A DNA stretch of 43,653 bases. Source: Myxococcales bacterium. Lineage in GTDB: Bacteria > Myxococcota_A > UBA9042 > UBA3505. The stretch covers positions 1-43,653 of the forward strand of contig PBVT01000042.1 in NCBI GenBank assembly GCA_002728755.1. Direction: 5' to 3'. The position numbers and the translations under genes are program-made. Shown here in pieces: positions 36,601 to 43,552 of this stretch. Below the pieces are notes generated by a model. It did not search any database, was not told the DNA's origin, and saw nothing but the letters and a program-made list of their open reading frames with translations. How positions within the stretch are numbered: position 1 is the first letter of the stretch; the number at the start of each line of letters is the position of its first letter.

Positions 36601-37239
36601 GGCAGGCAGCTCAAAACTGGGCAGGTGTATGCTCCCACTCGTCCGAGTTCCCGTATCAAAGTTGTCGGTGTCCGGTACGCCGTATCGCGCGCTGCGGCCG
36701 CCCGTATGCGGGTTTAGGCCGCTGGAATGCCAGCCAGCACCGGATTGATCAGCTACCACGTCGAAGGGGGTAAGATCCTCCGATTCAAAGTCGGACTCCA
36801 GAAGGGTGACTCCCTCGGTACAGCAATCTTCCAGGGGTAGGGTCGTATACTCGCATTGGGAATCTACACAACGGTCGACCGTACATTCGTCTTGATCGTT
36901 ACATTGGGCGTCCGTCACGCAGCAGTTGGCGATCTGTGAGTAGAGGCAGAAGCCTTCCGTAGTACATTCTTCCAACGTACAGGGGTCTTCATCCGCGCAT
37001 TCCAGGTCGGTATTGCATGGTTTGATGATGATGTCCGGTACGTCGATTGTGTCGTTCGTATCCTTTGTGTCGGCGCTATCCGATGGCCAGATATCCAGGG
37101 GGATGATCGGGCGTATCTTACGCTCTAGGGAAAAGTCTCGTTCCGATGAAAAGCAGCCGGAAACGAGAAGAACCAAACTCAGGACATGGATCGACCAGCG
37201 AATCGATGACCTGGGTCGCGTATTGCATCGGGGAGACAT
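33676..37239 (-). CDS. Giant Cys-rich repeat lipoprotein flanked by two jellyroll-like domains
   Basis: An 1187-residue protein with lipobox VSGC (Cys near residue 29). Two cysteine modules (about 75-138) are followed by a beta domain (about 140-320). Then come some 22 tandem modules of about 31 residues (about 325-1015) of the type 'CCxxDxxCxDxxPCTxDxCxxxxC', and a second copy of the beta domain closes the protein. The two beta domains share GVPDTDNFDTGTRTSGSI / GRPDADNFDVGQRTLGSA and FDSVDNTENSESGVFIDDLR / FDSVDEIFNLGEGVYLDEIR. They look like MAM/laminin-G-type binding domains on a disulfide-rich stalk. The start ATG has a poor ribosome site but an upstream promoter candidate. Surface adhesion is an inference. 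Confidence 0.9.
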   Translation of the reverse strand: MSPRCNTRPRSSIRWSIHVLSLVLLVSGCFSSERDFSLERKIRPIIPLDIWPSDSADTKDTNDTIDVPDIIIKPCNTDLECADEDPCTLEECTTEGFCLYSQIANCCVTDAQCNDQDECTVDRCVDSQCEYTTLPLEDCCTEGVTLLESDFESEDLTPFDVVADQSGAGWHSSGLNPHTGGRSARYGVPDTDNFDTGTRTSGSIHLPSFELPANGALLEFWLLADVEPDPARDLLQVVIESPQGLVQIAWSKEALLPNDFGKWVKIAVPVNYFGNWTPEQGTGVAPRILFDSVDNTENSESGVFIDDLRVLGDCPEPPECTVDTECDDATPCTLDVCSNGTCEHIPEEGCCVNDNECDDTDPCTVNQCIENRCETFIPDVECCVDDAFCDDQNICTLDLCQNTICTHQPIDGCCLTDGECNDDNICTLDSCTQNTCTAQSIAGCCTQDSECQDGLPCTDDACVANVCVNPPIAGLICCSTANDCPSTGSACQSPVCLDGLCDLLTIDGCCETDGDCPPSTEECTQAICQNNTCGTQSIEDCCITDEECVDINPCTVDTCTNNQCKNTMTIGCCTSNGECNDGNDCTDDRCVAGDCTNTLLPGCCETSSDCSEPPGACFTTECLSGSCQTNPIPDCCSQNADCDDGIVCTEDLCSNGTCTNPTLPGCCTVDSDCPSGPDACTVGTCTEGSCTLAPQPGCCTTDEECVDINPCTVDTCTNNQCKNVMTIGCCTSNGECNDGNPCTDDRCIEGDCINTPLDICCQSNEDCDDGNPCTTNTCNPDGSCSSNSINGCCTSADQCDEPTGPCSIMTCTNNSCQEVPDPDCECQTNSDCDDGNACTSEICNPDGTCSSNPIADCCTSVDQCGEPTEPCTIMTCTDNSCLPVPDPDCGCENSADCDDDNSCSIDICLLGDCVYIPIDGCCSSNQDCDDAFACTEDVCDDGSCEYELIDGCCTNDAQCSDSNPCTQDRCIDSSCAYEPIVSDDCCQNDSDCDDLDECTIDVCIDNTCKYTASAEPACCIDGDNAFWDFDDNSSQDWSLENDGTGSNWHVTLKRFHDPAFSLRFGRPDADNFDVGQRTLGSAISPPTTLPFSGDKTLTLWIYFDAEEFGLADLFDISIRSGPSVQTVWSKSDLPTEAYRLWFPISINLNAYSGATIQIAVRFDSVDEIFNLGEGVYLDEIRIETECP
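35003..35133 (-). repeat. Recent intragenic duplication, copy A
   Basis: This segment of the giant Cys-rich gene is nearly repeated 471 bases (157 codons) away at 35474-35604. The core 35071-35133 differs from 35542-35604 at only two of 63 bases, and the encoded modules share CVDINPCTVDTCTNNQCKN. Confidence 0.8.
35474..35604 (-). repeat. Recent intragenic duplication, copy B
   Basis: Partner of 35003-35133. The in-frame spacing of 157 codons equals about five cysteine modules, so a five-module block was probably duplicated. Confidence 0.8.
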
Positions 37240-37273
37240 CTTGTTTCAACATACCAAATTGCCTACAGGGTCC

Positions 37274-37303
37274 AGTGTAGGAGAGTTCGGTTGTTCGCGC
37301 CAA
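37274..37303 (-). promoter_or_regulatory. Candidate promoter of the giant Cys-rich lipoprotein gene
   Basis: On the minus strand: TTGGCG, 18-base spacer, TACACT, ending 35 bases before the ATG at 37239. It suggests this gene can be expressed independently of the riboswitch-led operon upstream. Confidence 0.4.
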
Positions 37304-37355
37304 TCTCTTGAGCTGCGAAGATGTTCGATTTCGATGGTTGCGACCTATGCCTGGG

Positions 37356-38003
37356 TCACGGGTGGTGAATCGCCGCGACGGCGTCTAGATCAAAACCGGC
37401 CGTTGGAGCGATGGATTGGGTCGACAGATCGCGTATTCGGATATAACGGGCCTGGGTGACGCCAAGATCGGCTAGATCGAAGCGGTCTCCTCCCAGATCC
37501 CCCAATGTGTCGACCGATTCTATAGGAAGAACTGGATTCCAACCGGCACAGCCGGACCAGGACTCTTCCGGGCCGTCGATGGTCTGACAGGGATAGGTAT
37601 GCCAGATCTGGCCATCCATACTTACGGATACTTCGGCCAGCTCCACCCAGGTGTCTTCATCATTACCAGCCACATGGAAGGCATTTTCGAAGACAATGAA
37701 ATCATCGCCGGGCCCATCGATAATGGGGGTGGAGGTAAAGGCAATCACGATCTCTCCACCCGCTCCTAGACTTAAAACGTCTAAGGAGCCTGCCATCGGA
37801 CCAGCCCCCTGTGGTGCTCCGAGGACGACCCCTGGGAGATGGGTTTGACCGTAGCCGGCCCCGTCGCCAGCGGAATAGGACACAAGCTCGTCTGCGTAGA
37901 TGAGGGAATCAATCCCCGGTTCCTGGGGGGCGCATCCAAAACAGGCGATGAGAGCCAGTAGCAGGGCGCCGAGCGAAGAGTGAATGTGGTAAAAACGCAT
38001 CAT
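37356..38003 (-). CDS. Surface lipoprotein of unrecognised beta-sandwich type, second gene after the cobalamin riboswitch
   Basis: A 215-residue protein with a signal peptide and lipobox CFGC. The mature part contains LGAPQGAGPMAGSLDVLSLG, a hydrophobic strand EIVIAFTS, DGPGDDFIVFENAF, then ELAEVSVSMDGQIWHTYPC and near the end RYIRIRDLS. That order (glycine-rich start, FENAF, 'VSxDGxxW', 'ryIRIrD') recalls bacterial surface proteins with a discoidin-like C-terminus, often annotated only as 'cell surface protein'. Two cysteines around the WSGC segment may pair. Two adjacent ATGs occur (38003 and 38000), neither with a clear ribosome site. It begins 13 bases after the preceding gene, so both are likely controlled by the riboswitch. 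A role in cobalamin binding or uptake is inference from that context only. Confidence 0.8.
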   Translation of the reverse strand: MMRFYHIHSSLGALLLALIACFGCAPQEPGIDSLIYADELVSYSAGDGAGYGQTHLPGVVLGAPQGAGPMAGSLDVLSLGAGGEIVIAFTSTPIIDGPGDDFIVFENAFHVAGNDEDTWVELAEVSVSMDGQIWHTYPCQTIDGPEESWSGCAGWNPVLPIESVDTLGDLGGDRFDLADLGVTQARYIRIRDLSTQSIAPTAGFDLDAVAAIHHP

Positions 38004-38016
38004 TGAGCTTCAGTGC

Positions 38017-38451
38017 CTATGGAAGTGACAGTTCGGACCAGGCGAATCCACCGCATCCGCCGTTCGCAGGATCATTTAGGTCAGACGTATCTTCCGCCTC
38101 TTCTGCTTCTTCGAGAGTATCAAAGCCAAAAGCGACCCAGCAGTAGAAGAAGCGGTCCTCTGCAAGTTCGGTCCATCGTACTTTTGCATATTTGTTGGGA
38201 TTGTATTCGTCGTCCGCTGCGATCTGTAGGATCGCCTGGTTGATGTCGTTGTCGTACGAGATGACCGTACTGGAACCCCAGTCGGTCTCCCAGCTCTCCG
38301 ATGTGATGGTCTCGGTGCCACCGAAGGCGTCGTTCCACACTCCTTCGATCTCAAGTGGTCCCATATCGGATTCGCTTGCGCACCCCGCGAAAGCCAAACA
38401 CAGATAGATAATGCCGAAACTGAGAATTGTACGAATTGATCGGGATCGCAT
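38017..38451 (-). CDS. Small lipoprotein, first gene after the cobalamin riboswitch
   Basis: A 144-residue protein with lipobox FAGC (Cys near residue 24). The mature part starts with IEGVWNDAFGGTETITSESW and continues with strands separated by Asp/Asn turns (VISYDNDINQAILQIAADD), YNPNKYAKVRWTE, and FFYCWVAFGFDTLEEAEEAE, ending with a GGCGGFAW segment. I recall similar lipocalin-like small lipoproteins in Myxococcota-type genomes but know no function. I chose the ATG at 38451 because it opens a proper signal peptide; a longer frame reaching 38529 or 38574 would run into the riboswitch region. Its nearest upstream element is the riboswitch, so its expression is probably B12-responsive. Confidence 0.8.
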   Translation of the reverse strand: MRSRSIRTILSFGIIYLCLAFAGCASESDMGPLEIEGVWNDAFGGTETITSESWETDWGSSTVISYDNDINQAILQIAADDEYNPNKYAKVRWTELAEDRFFYCWVAFGFDTLEEAEEAEDTSDLNDPANGGCGGFAWSELSLP

Positions 38452-38464
38452 GTAGTCGTCTCTC

Positions 38465-38568
38465 GTTTTCAACGGTTGCGGAAAACAGCAGGTCCGGATG
38501 CGATAGATATCTGGTATCGTCCTGGCCATACTTCCGCCCGAAGTCATGGTTGAATGGGTAAAGACTAA
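38465..38568 (-). promoter_or_regulatory. Probable expression platform of the cobalamin riboswitch
   Basis: Between the aptamer and the first lipoprotein gene are two small inverted repeats: ACTTC-5-GAAGT at 38530-38544 and GTTTTC-10-GAAAAC at 38465-38486. The latter ends 13 bases before the ATG, close to the ribosome site. No T-run follows either, so control of translation start is more likely than transcription termination. Confidence 0.45.
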
Positions 38569-38700
38569 GGGCAATGTCCTGGCTTCCGGGTCATTCGCGC
38601 TCGATCCTTCCCAGCTTTTCAGCCAGTGGAATCTTCGAGTTTGTCACCGGTTACAGTTGCGGGGGCAGCACCGGTGTCACACCGGTTTCCTGACCTCAGA
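38569..38700 (-). ncRNA. Cobalamin (adenosyl- or methylcobalamin) riboswitch aptamer
   Basis: Read on the minus strand, the sequence contains the hallmark elements in order. First is GGAAACCGGTGTGACACCGG, a stem with the conserved GGAA lead. Next is GCTGCCCCCGCAACTGTAA, the near-invariant core segment. Then comes a variable arm with CCACTGG, GGGAAGG and AATGACCCGGAAG, and finally the B12-box-like GAAGCCAGGACATTGCC. This order and these strings match the Rfam-type cobalamin riboswitch family. It lies between hemH (upstream, same strand) and two lipoprotein genes. The exact 5' boundary may extend to about 38727. Confidence 0.92.
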
Positions 38701-38707
38701 CTTCCTC

Positions 38708-38749
38708 TTCGGTCTAGCACTATTAAACGGAGCAGGTCAATAGACCGAA
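38708..38749. repeat. Nine-base inverted repeat embedding a promoter-like sequence between hemH and the riboswitch
   Basis: TTCGGTCTA and TAGACCGAA form perfect nine-base arms 24 bases apart. On the minus strand TTGACC directly follows the first arm, and TAGACC lies 18 bases later within the second arm, resembling a -35/-10 pair for the riboswitch transcript. On the plus strand a T-rich run (38753-38759) follows the repeat. It could be an operator, a promoter or a hairpin. Confidence 0.5.
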
Positions 38750-38760
38750 ACGTCTTTTTC

Positions 38761-39864
38761 CTAGGCAGAATCTTGTATGATTCGAGCCAACGCCTGGACC
38801 CATACATCGGTATCATTCAGGCAGGGAATGAATCGAAGCTCTTCGCCACCATGGGCTTTGAACGTGTCGGCTGCACAATCCTCGATTTCAGCGATGGTTT
38901 CAATACAGTCCGCCACAAATGAAGGGCAGAAGACAGCGACACGTCGAACCCCAGATTCTGCCAGTTGCTCAAGGCGTGGCTCTGTATAGGGTTCCGTCCA
39001 TTGGGTTCGTCCAAGGCGCGATTGGAAGGCCACCTCGTAGGGGTATTGTCCTGGTTCACGCTGTTCTTCAGAGTTGGCCTCTACAAGATTCATGGATTGG
39101 GCAAGAGCTCTCGCTGTCGCGAAACACTGGGCGCGATAACAGTTGCTGTTGGCTTCAACAATGGCGTCACAGCAATTGTCTGAGCGGCCACAATGCGAGC
39201 CTGTCTTATCCGTCTCCATGCACTGGTTCATTGGGAGACCATGAAAACTCATCATGACGAGCTCTGGATCAAAGTCAGCGATCGTTTCCTGCGTGATCTC
39301 CGTGACCGCGTGGATAAAGTCTGGGTGTTCATAAAACGGTTGCACGAGTCGAATATTTTCTTCTCCGAAGAGCGGGCCCATAATCTCGTGAGCCACATCC
39401 GCGCTCGATTCCCAGGTGGCCTTCGCAAAATGAGGGAAGAGAGGGACACCAATGACCTTCTCGACTCCCCGCTCCAACAACTGGGCGCTTGCGGTCTCCA
39501 AAGACGGGCTCTGGTAGCGCATCGCGAGCTCGACGGGAACACCCAGGGCCTTTTCGAGCCGCTCGGTGAGGTTTCTACCGTGTACCAATAGAGGGGAGCC
39601 TTCCTCGGTCCATATGGACTGATAGGCTTTGGTCGATTTGCCGGTCCGAAAGGGGAGGATGACACAGTGGACGAGCAGGAAACGTGCGATGGGGTTGATG
39701 TCTATAACATAGGGGTCCGATAGGAACTCCCGTAGATATCGGCGTACAGCGGGTTTTGTTGGTGCCTCGGGGGTCCCAACATTCATCAACACTACACCGG
39801 TATTTGGCGCGAGCGACGGTCCTGCTTTGGAATCTGGGTTAGAAATGTTTTCCGATGGGATCAT
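38761..39864 (-). CDS. hemH: Ferrochelatase with internal cysteine cluster
   Basis: A 367-residue enzyme inserting Fe(II) into protoporphyrin IX (or a related porphyrin) as the last step of haem synthesis. VLMNVGTPEAPT opens the domain, and the catalytic His208 is in MMSFHGLP. Just after it lie Cys215, Cys225, Cys231, Cys232, Cys242 and Cys247 (SHCGRSDNCC, NCYRAQC). This matches the class, described for Myxococcus xanthus, whose [2Fe-2S] cluster is held by an internal segment rather than by C-terminal cysteines. The ATG at 39864 is preferred over a TTG at 39879. It is divergent from the TonB receptor gene and directly upstream of the riboswitch on the same strand. Confidence 0.95.
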   Translation of the reverse strand: MIPSENISNPDSKAGPSLAPNTGVVLMNVGTPEAPTKPAVRRYLREFLSDPYVIDINPIARFLLVHCVILPFRTGKSTKAYQSIWTEEGSPLLVHGRNLTERLEKALGVPVELAMRYQSPSLETASAQLLERGVEKVIGVPLFPHFAKATWESSADVAHEIMGPLFGEENIRLVQPFYEHPDFIHAVTEITQETIADFDPELVMMSFHGLPMNQCMETDKTGSHCGRSDNCCDAIVEANSNCYRAQCFATARALAQSMNLVEANSEEQREPGQYPYEVAFQSRLGRTQWTEPYTEPRLEQLAESGVRRVAVFCPSFVADCIETIAEIEDCAADTFKAHGGEELRFIPCLNDTDVWVQALARIIQDSA

Positions 39865-40067
39865 AGACAAACCACGCAACCTTCAAACTTTGTGATTGCA
39901 AAGACTGCAACCAAATGAGGAATGGCTCTCCTATCCTAGATGAAGGGGCTACGTAAAGATGTTACTTGCGGCATACCATTTGAACGGGTAATTCCTTAAG
40001 CTGGTTTTCAAAGAAACGAAAAGAAGGTGCCGGTCCGTTCCGGTGCCGAGTAGCTGGAAAATTGCGT

Positions 40068-42647
40068 ATGATTCACTCCACTCGCCGGTTTGCATGCTTT
40101 CTTGTATGTCTCCTGGCCTGTCTATTTGCGACCAGTTGGTCGACCCCGGTACATGGGCAGGAGGAGGAAGCAGAGCAAGAGCTTCGTCTGGAGACGCCTC
40201 CCAAGTTGAAAACAAAGGTTGAGGCAGAGCTTCCCGCGGATACGAAATTCCCGGCTGATGAAGTCTCGGTCATCCTGACAATAGAGGTGAATGAAGAGGG
40301 GGCCGTTACGAATGTTGCGGTGGTCGAAGGGCCAGGAGAGCCCTTTCAAGCGGCCGCTCTAGCGGCGGTGAAACAATACGTCTTCGAGCCCGGGCGGCTG
40401 AACACCGGGGACGCTGTCCCGGTCACGATCAAATATCGGTTACGGTTTACTCGGCCACCTCTACCACCCGCTCGCCTAAGAGGTATCCTATTGGAGCGAG
40501 GGACGCGCAAGCCTCTTGCCGATCTACCCGTAGTGGTACGATCGGGGCCGGATGATCGTGTATCCACTGTTACCGACGCCAAAGGTCGTTTCGAAGTGGA
40601 GATCAAGGCAGGAGCCTTGAAGGTGATTTCCATCCCACCCGACCATCAACGCCTGGATGTAGAGGTGAAGATGTGGCCGGGAGAGGAAGTAGAAGAGATC
40701 TACTATCTACTTCGCAGACCCCGCGCCAATGTGACGGTGGTACAAGGTGTGCGTATTCGTCGTGAGGTTACCAAACGGGTTATACCCAAAGATGTCGTCG
40801 TCCAGATGGCCGGTACCGCGGGCGACACCATACGCGCCGTCGAGAATATGCCGGGTGTATCGCGTCGACCGTTCGGCGGAGGAGGGCAGCTTATACTTCG
40901 AGGGGCGAACCCCGGTGATAGCAAAGTCCTCCTTGAAGGTATGGAGATTCCTCTCATCTACCATTTCGGTGGACTGCGAAGCTCCTTCAACAGCGCCTTT
41001 CTCGATGCATTGGAATTCGTGCCTGGAAACTTTTCTGCGGAATATGGTCGAGCGGTTGGTGGAATCGTAGACGTAAAGGTTCGTGATCCGGCCGACGACA
41101 TGTTTCGTGGTGAAGTAGATCTAAATATCTACGACGCGGGCTTTGTGGCTGAGGGGCCGGTGGATTCGAAATGGAGTATGGGTGGAGCGTTTCATCGGTC
41201 CTATATCGATACGCTTCTTCCCGCGTTTCTCCCCGAGGATCTCCCTCTGACCTTTGATACCTTGCCTCGGTATTACGATTACCAATTTACCGCGGTACGG
41301 AAGGGGAAAAATAAAGAGCGCTTCCGAACTCTGTTCTATGGGTCCATGGATAAGCTCGTACTCCTATTTCCCCAGGCTGTCGGTGATTCCGCAATCAAGG
41401 GCGAGTTGTCCACTCGTACGATGTTTCATTATCTACAGTTCGATTACCGTAAGAAGTACTGGGATCGCCTGGAGCATAATACACGATTTCGTATGGGGAT
41501 GACCGATATCGACTTTCGGTTCGGCGTACAGTTCTTCTTCAATCTGAACATTAAGAGCCTGGCTCTGCGCGATACGATCTCCTATCGAGTGCATCCCAAA
41601 CTCCTGATACGTTCTGGGCTCGATGTTCAAAATCTATATGTGAACATCTCCCTACAGGCTCCATATCGGCCCACAGAGGGCGAAGATCGTGTTCCCATTG
41701 GGATTCAAGAAGTGAACTCCACCTTGGAGACCTTGAACTATCTCAACTTTGGCTCCTATCTGGAGCTGGTCTATACGCCGATAGAAGCGTTAGAGCTTCT
41801 GCCCAGTCTGCGATTGGATTACTACCAGGCCATTGATCGTTGGACTGTAGATCCCCGCATCGTGTCGCGCTGGACCGCCACACCTGGGACCGTCCTGAAG
41901 GGTGGCTTCGGATACTACCAACAACAGCCGCAATACGATCAGACCGATCCCACCCTGGGTAATCCGAATCTGCTGGCGACCCGGAGCCTGCAGAGCACTC
42001 TAGGACTGGAGCAGGAGATCGCGCCGGGCATAACGCTGGATCTGGCCGGGTTCCATAAGACGATCGATAGGGGCGTTGTTCGAAACGCGAATTTTGGATC
42101 CCAGACCGATCTTGTTCCGTATGTGAACGATGGAACGGGTCGAATCTATGGTGCTGAGGTGCTTTTGAAAGCGGCCATTGGGGAGCGTTTCTATGGCTGG
42201 TTGGCCTACACCTATCAGCGCTCCTTCCGCACCGATCATCCGGGTGAAGACGAGCGGCGATTTGATTTCGACCAGCCCCATATACTTACGATGCTGGGTA
42301 CCTACGCGCTGGGGCGCGGTTGGCAGTTCAGTCTTCGTTTCCGCTATTATTCGGGGAACCCATATACACCGATCGTTGGACATATACTTGATGCCAACAC
42401 GGGTGATTATGTTCCGATCTTTGGAGAGAATAACGCCGGCCGTCTGGGAGCATTCCACCAACTGGATGCACGTATAGATAAGACCTGGACCTTTGCCACG
42501 TGGAAGTTGAACCTCTACCTGGATGTGCAGAATGTATTCATGCACGGCAACCCGGAAGCTATAGATTACAACTATGATTATACGCAAACGACCTATACGA
42601 CCGGGATACCGATCCTGCCGATCTTGGGTTTGAAGGGGTCATGGTAA
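40068..42647 (+). CDS. TonB-dependent outer-membrane receptor with N-terminal TonB-like domain
   Basis: An 859-residue protein. After a signal peptide (cleavage near HGQEE), residues about 40-125 resemble the C-terminal domain of TonB itself (VSVILTIEVNEEGAVTNVAV, AALAAVKQYVFEPG). Next is a carboxypeptidase-regulatory-like beta domain (about 135-215), then the plug (about 235-350, with MPGVSRRPFGGGGQLILRG and FSAEYGRAVGGIVDV). The rest is a 22-strand-type barrel with many aromatic girdle residues and a late RIDKTWTFATWKLNLYLDV. This layout is common in Myxococcota. The substrate is unknown; candidates include iron chelates or cobalamin. The stop overlaps the start of the next gene (TAATG), so translation is coupled. 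The 203-base gap before it shows only weak promoter-like matches. Confidence 0.92.
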   Translation: MIHSTRRFACFLVCLLACLFATSWSTPVHGQEEEAEQELRLETPPKLKTKVEAELPADTKFPADEVSVILTIEVNEEGAVTNVAVVEGPGEPFQAAALAAVKQYVFEPGRLNTGDAVPVTIKYRLRFTRPPLPPARLRGILLERGTRKPLADLPVVVRSGPDDRVSTVTDAKGRFEVEIKAGALKVISIPPDHQRLDVEVKMWPGEEVEEIYYLLRRPRANVTVVQGVRIRREVTKRVIPKDVVVQMAGTAGDTIRAVENMPGVSRRPFGGGGQLILRGANPGDSKVLLEGMEIPLIYHFGGLRSSFNSAFLDALEFVPGNFSAEYGRAVGGIVDVKVRDPADDMFRGEVDLNIYDAGFVAEGPVDSKWSMGGAFHRSYIDTLLPAFLPEDLPLTFDTLPRYYDYQFTAVRKGKNKERFRTLFYGSMDKLVLLFPQAVGDSAIKGELSTRTMFHYLQFDYRKKYWDRLEHNTRFRMGMTDIDFRFGVQFFFNLNIKSLALRDTISYRVHPKLLIRSGLDVQNLYVNISLQAPYRPTEGEDRVPIGIQEVNSTLETLNYLNFGSYLELVYTPIEALELLPSLRLDYYQAIDRWTVDPRIVSRWTATPGTVLKGGFGYYQQQPQYDQTDPTLGNPNLLATRSLQSTLGLEQEIAPGITLDLAGFHKTIDRGVVRNANFGSQTDLVPYVNDGTGRIYGAEVLLKAAIGERFYGWLAYTYQRSFRTDHPGEDERRFDFDQPHILTMLGTYALGRGWQFSLRFRYYSGNPYTPIVGHILDANTGDYVPIFGENNAGRLGAFHQLDARIDKTWTFATWKLNLYLDVQNVFMHGNPEAIDYNYDYTQTTYTTGIPILPILGLKGSW

Positions 42648-43552
42648 TGAGTCGTCGTATACTGCTAGCTATTCTTCTGGTCGCGGCCCTTTGGGGATGT
42701 GGGGAGAAATTCGATCCGGCCTCTTTATTACAGAATACGCGAGTGATCGCGATTGTGGCGGAGCCCCCCAAGCTTACACTCGGCGAGAGTGTGTCTTTAC
42801 GAGCCTATAGCTATATCCCACCCGATCTGACGGTGGCCTCGGAGACATGGTCTTTCTGTCCCGTACACCTCAGCTCCTTTACCAATCCCGCGTTCTCCTG
42901 TTTTTCGGATATACCGGAGTGTAACCCGGTATTAGAGCCGAACGAAGATGGGGTGGTTGTGGCCAATCCACTGACCTTGGCTTTGGCCTGTTTTGAGGCT
43001 TTGGGAGCGCAAGGTGTAGAGCTCCCCGAAGAGCAACCGAACGACGAAGGTGAAGGGGAAGACGAAGAAAAGGAAGAGTCTATTGAGGTCTTGTTCCGAT
43101 ATCGGATTGAGGACTCCAGTGGGTTTTCTCGTGACGCCGTAATGCGAGTCGAGCAGCATTTCGAGCCGGAGATCACCCACCCCAATAGCAATCCGGTCAT
43201 CAAGGAAGTGCGATTCGACGATGTGATTGTGTCCGAGGGAGATGTTCTGGAACTTCGTAAGGAGAAGGACACGGTTGCGGTCGAGATCGAGCTGGATGAA
43301 GCGAGTCGTGATCTCTATATGACCGCGAGTGGCGAGGAATATAAGGAAGACTTCGACGTGAACTGGTTCTCGACGGCGGGCCGTTTTGAGGACGATGAGG
43401 CGATTGGTGTAGACATAAGCGTCACCTTCAAGGCGGATCCCCTGGAGCTTGATGAGACCGAAGCACAGATCTGGGCGGTGGTTCGTGATGGCCAGGGCGG
43501 GCAAACCGTCTTTGGCCCCGTTACGATTCCTCTAGAGCCGGCGGCGGAATAA
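42647..43552 (+). CDS. Lipoprotein partner of the TonB-dependent receptor
   Basis: A 301-residue protein with lipobox LWGC (Cys near residue 18). The mature N-terminal part has AEPPKLTLGESVSLRAYSY, a beta-sandwich-like start. Next is a region with five cysteines (FCP, FSCFSDIPEC, LACFEAL), then an extremely acidic linker (about 130-145). Two further beta domains follow, one including HPNSNPVIKEVRFDD. The function is unknown. The TAATG overlap with the receptor gene suggests the two are made together, and the product may sit at the outer membrane as an accessory substrate-binding protein. An ATG six bases earlier is possible. No further gene follows before the window ends. Confidence 0.82.
   Translation: MSRRILLAILLVAALWGCGEKFDPASLLQNTRVIAIVAEPPKLTLGESVSLRAYSYIPPDLTVASETWSFCPVHLSSFTNPAFSCFSDIPECNPVLEPNEDGVVVANPLTLALACFEALGAQGVELPEEQPNDEGEGEDEEKEESIEVLFRYRIEDSSGFSRDAVMRVEQHFEPEITHPNSNPVIKEVRFDDVIVSEGDVLELRKEKDTVAVEIELDEASRDLYMTASGEEYKEDFDVNWFSTAGRFEDDEAIGVDISVTFKADPLELDETEAQIWAVVRDGQGGQTVFGPVTIPLEPAAE

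Noticed and set aside
33900..37000. Regular repeats of about 93 bases resembling a CRISPR or satellite array
   Set aside because: The repeats are imperfect, in frame, and encode the 31-residue cysteine modules of one continuous protein; there are no unique spacers.
39896..39910. TTGCA-5-TGCAA inverted repeat upstream of hemH as a regulator site
   Set aside because: Five-base arms are too short to separate from chance without other copies.
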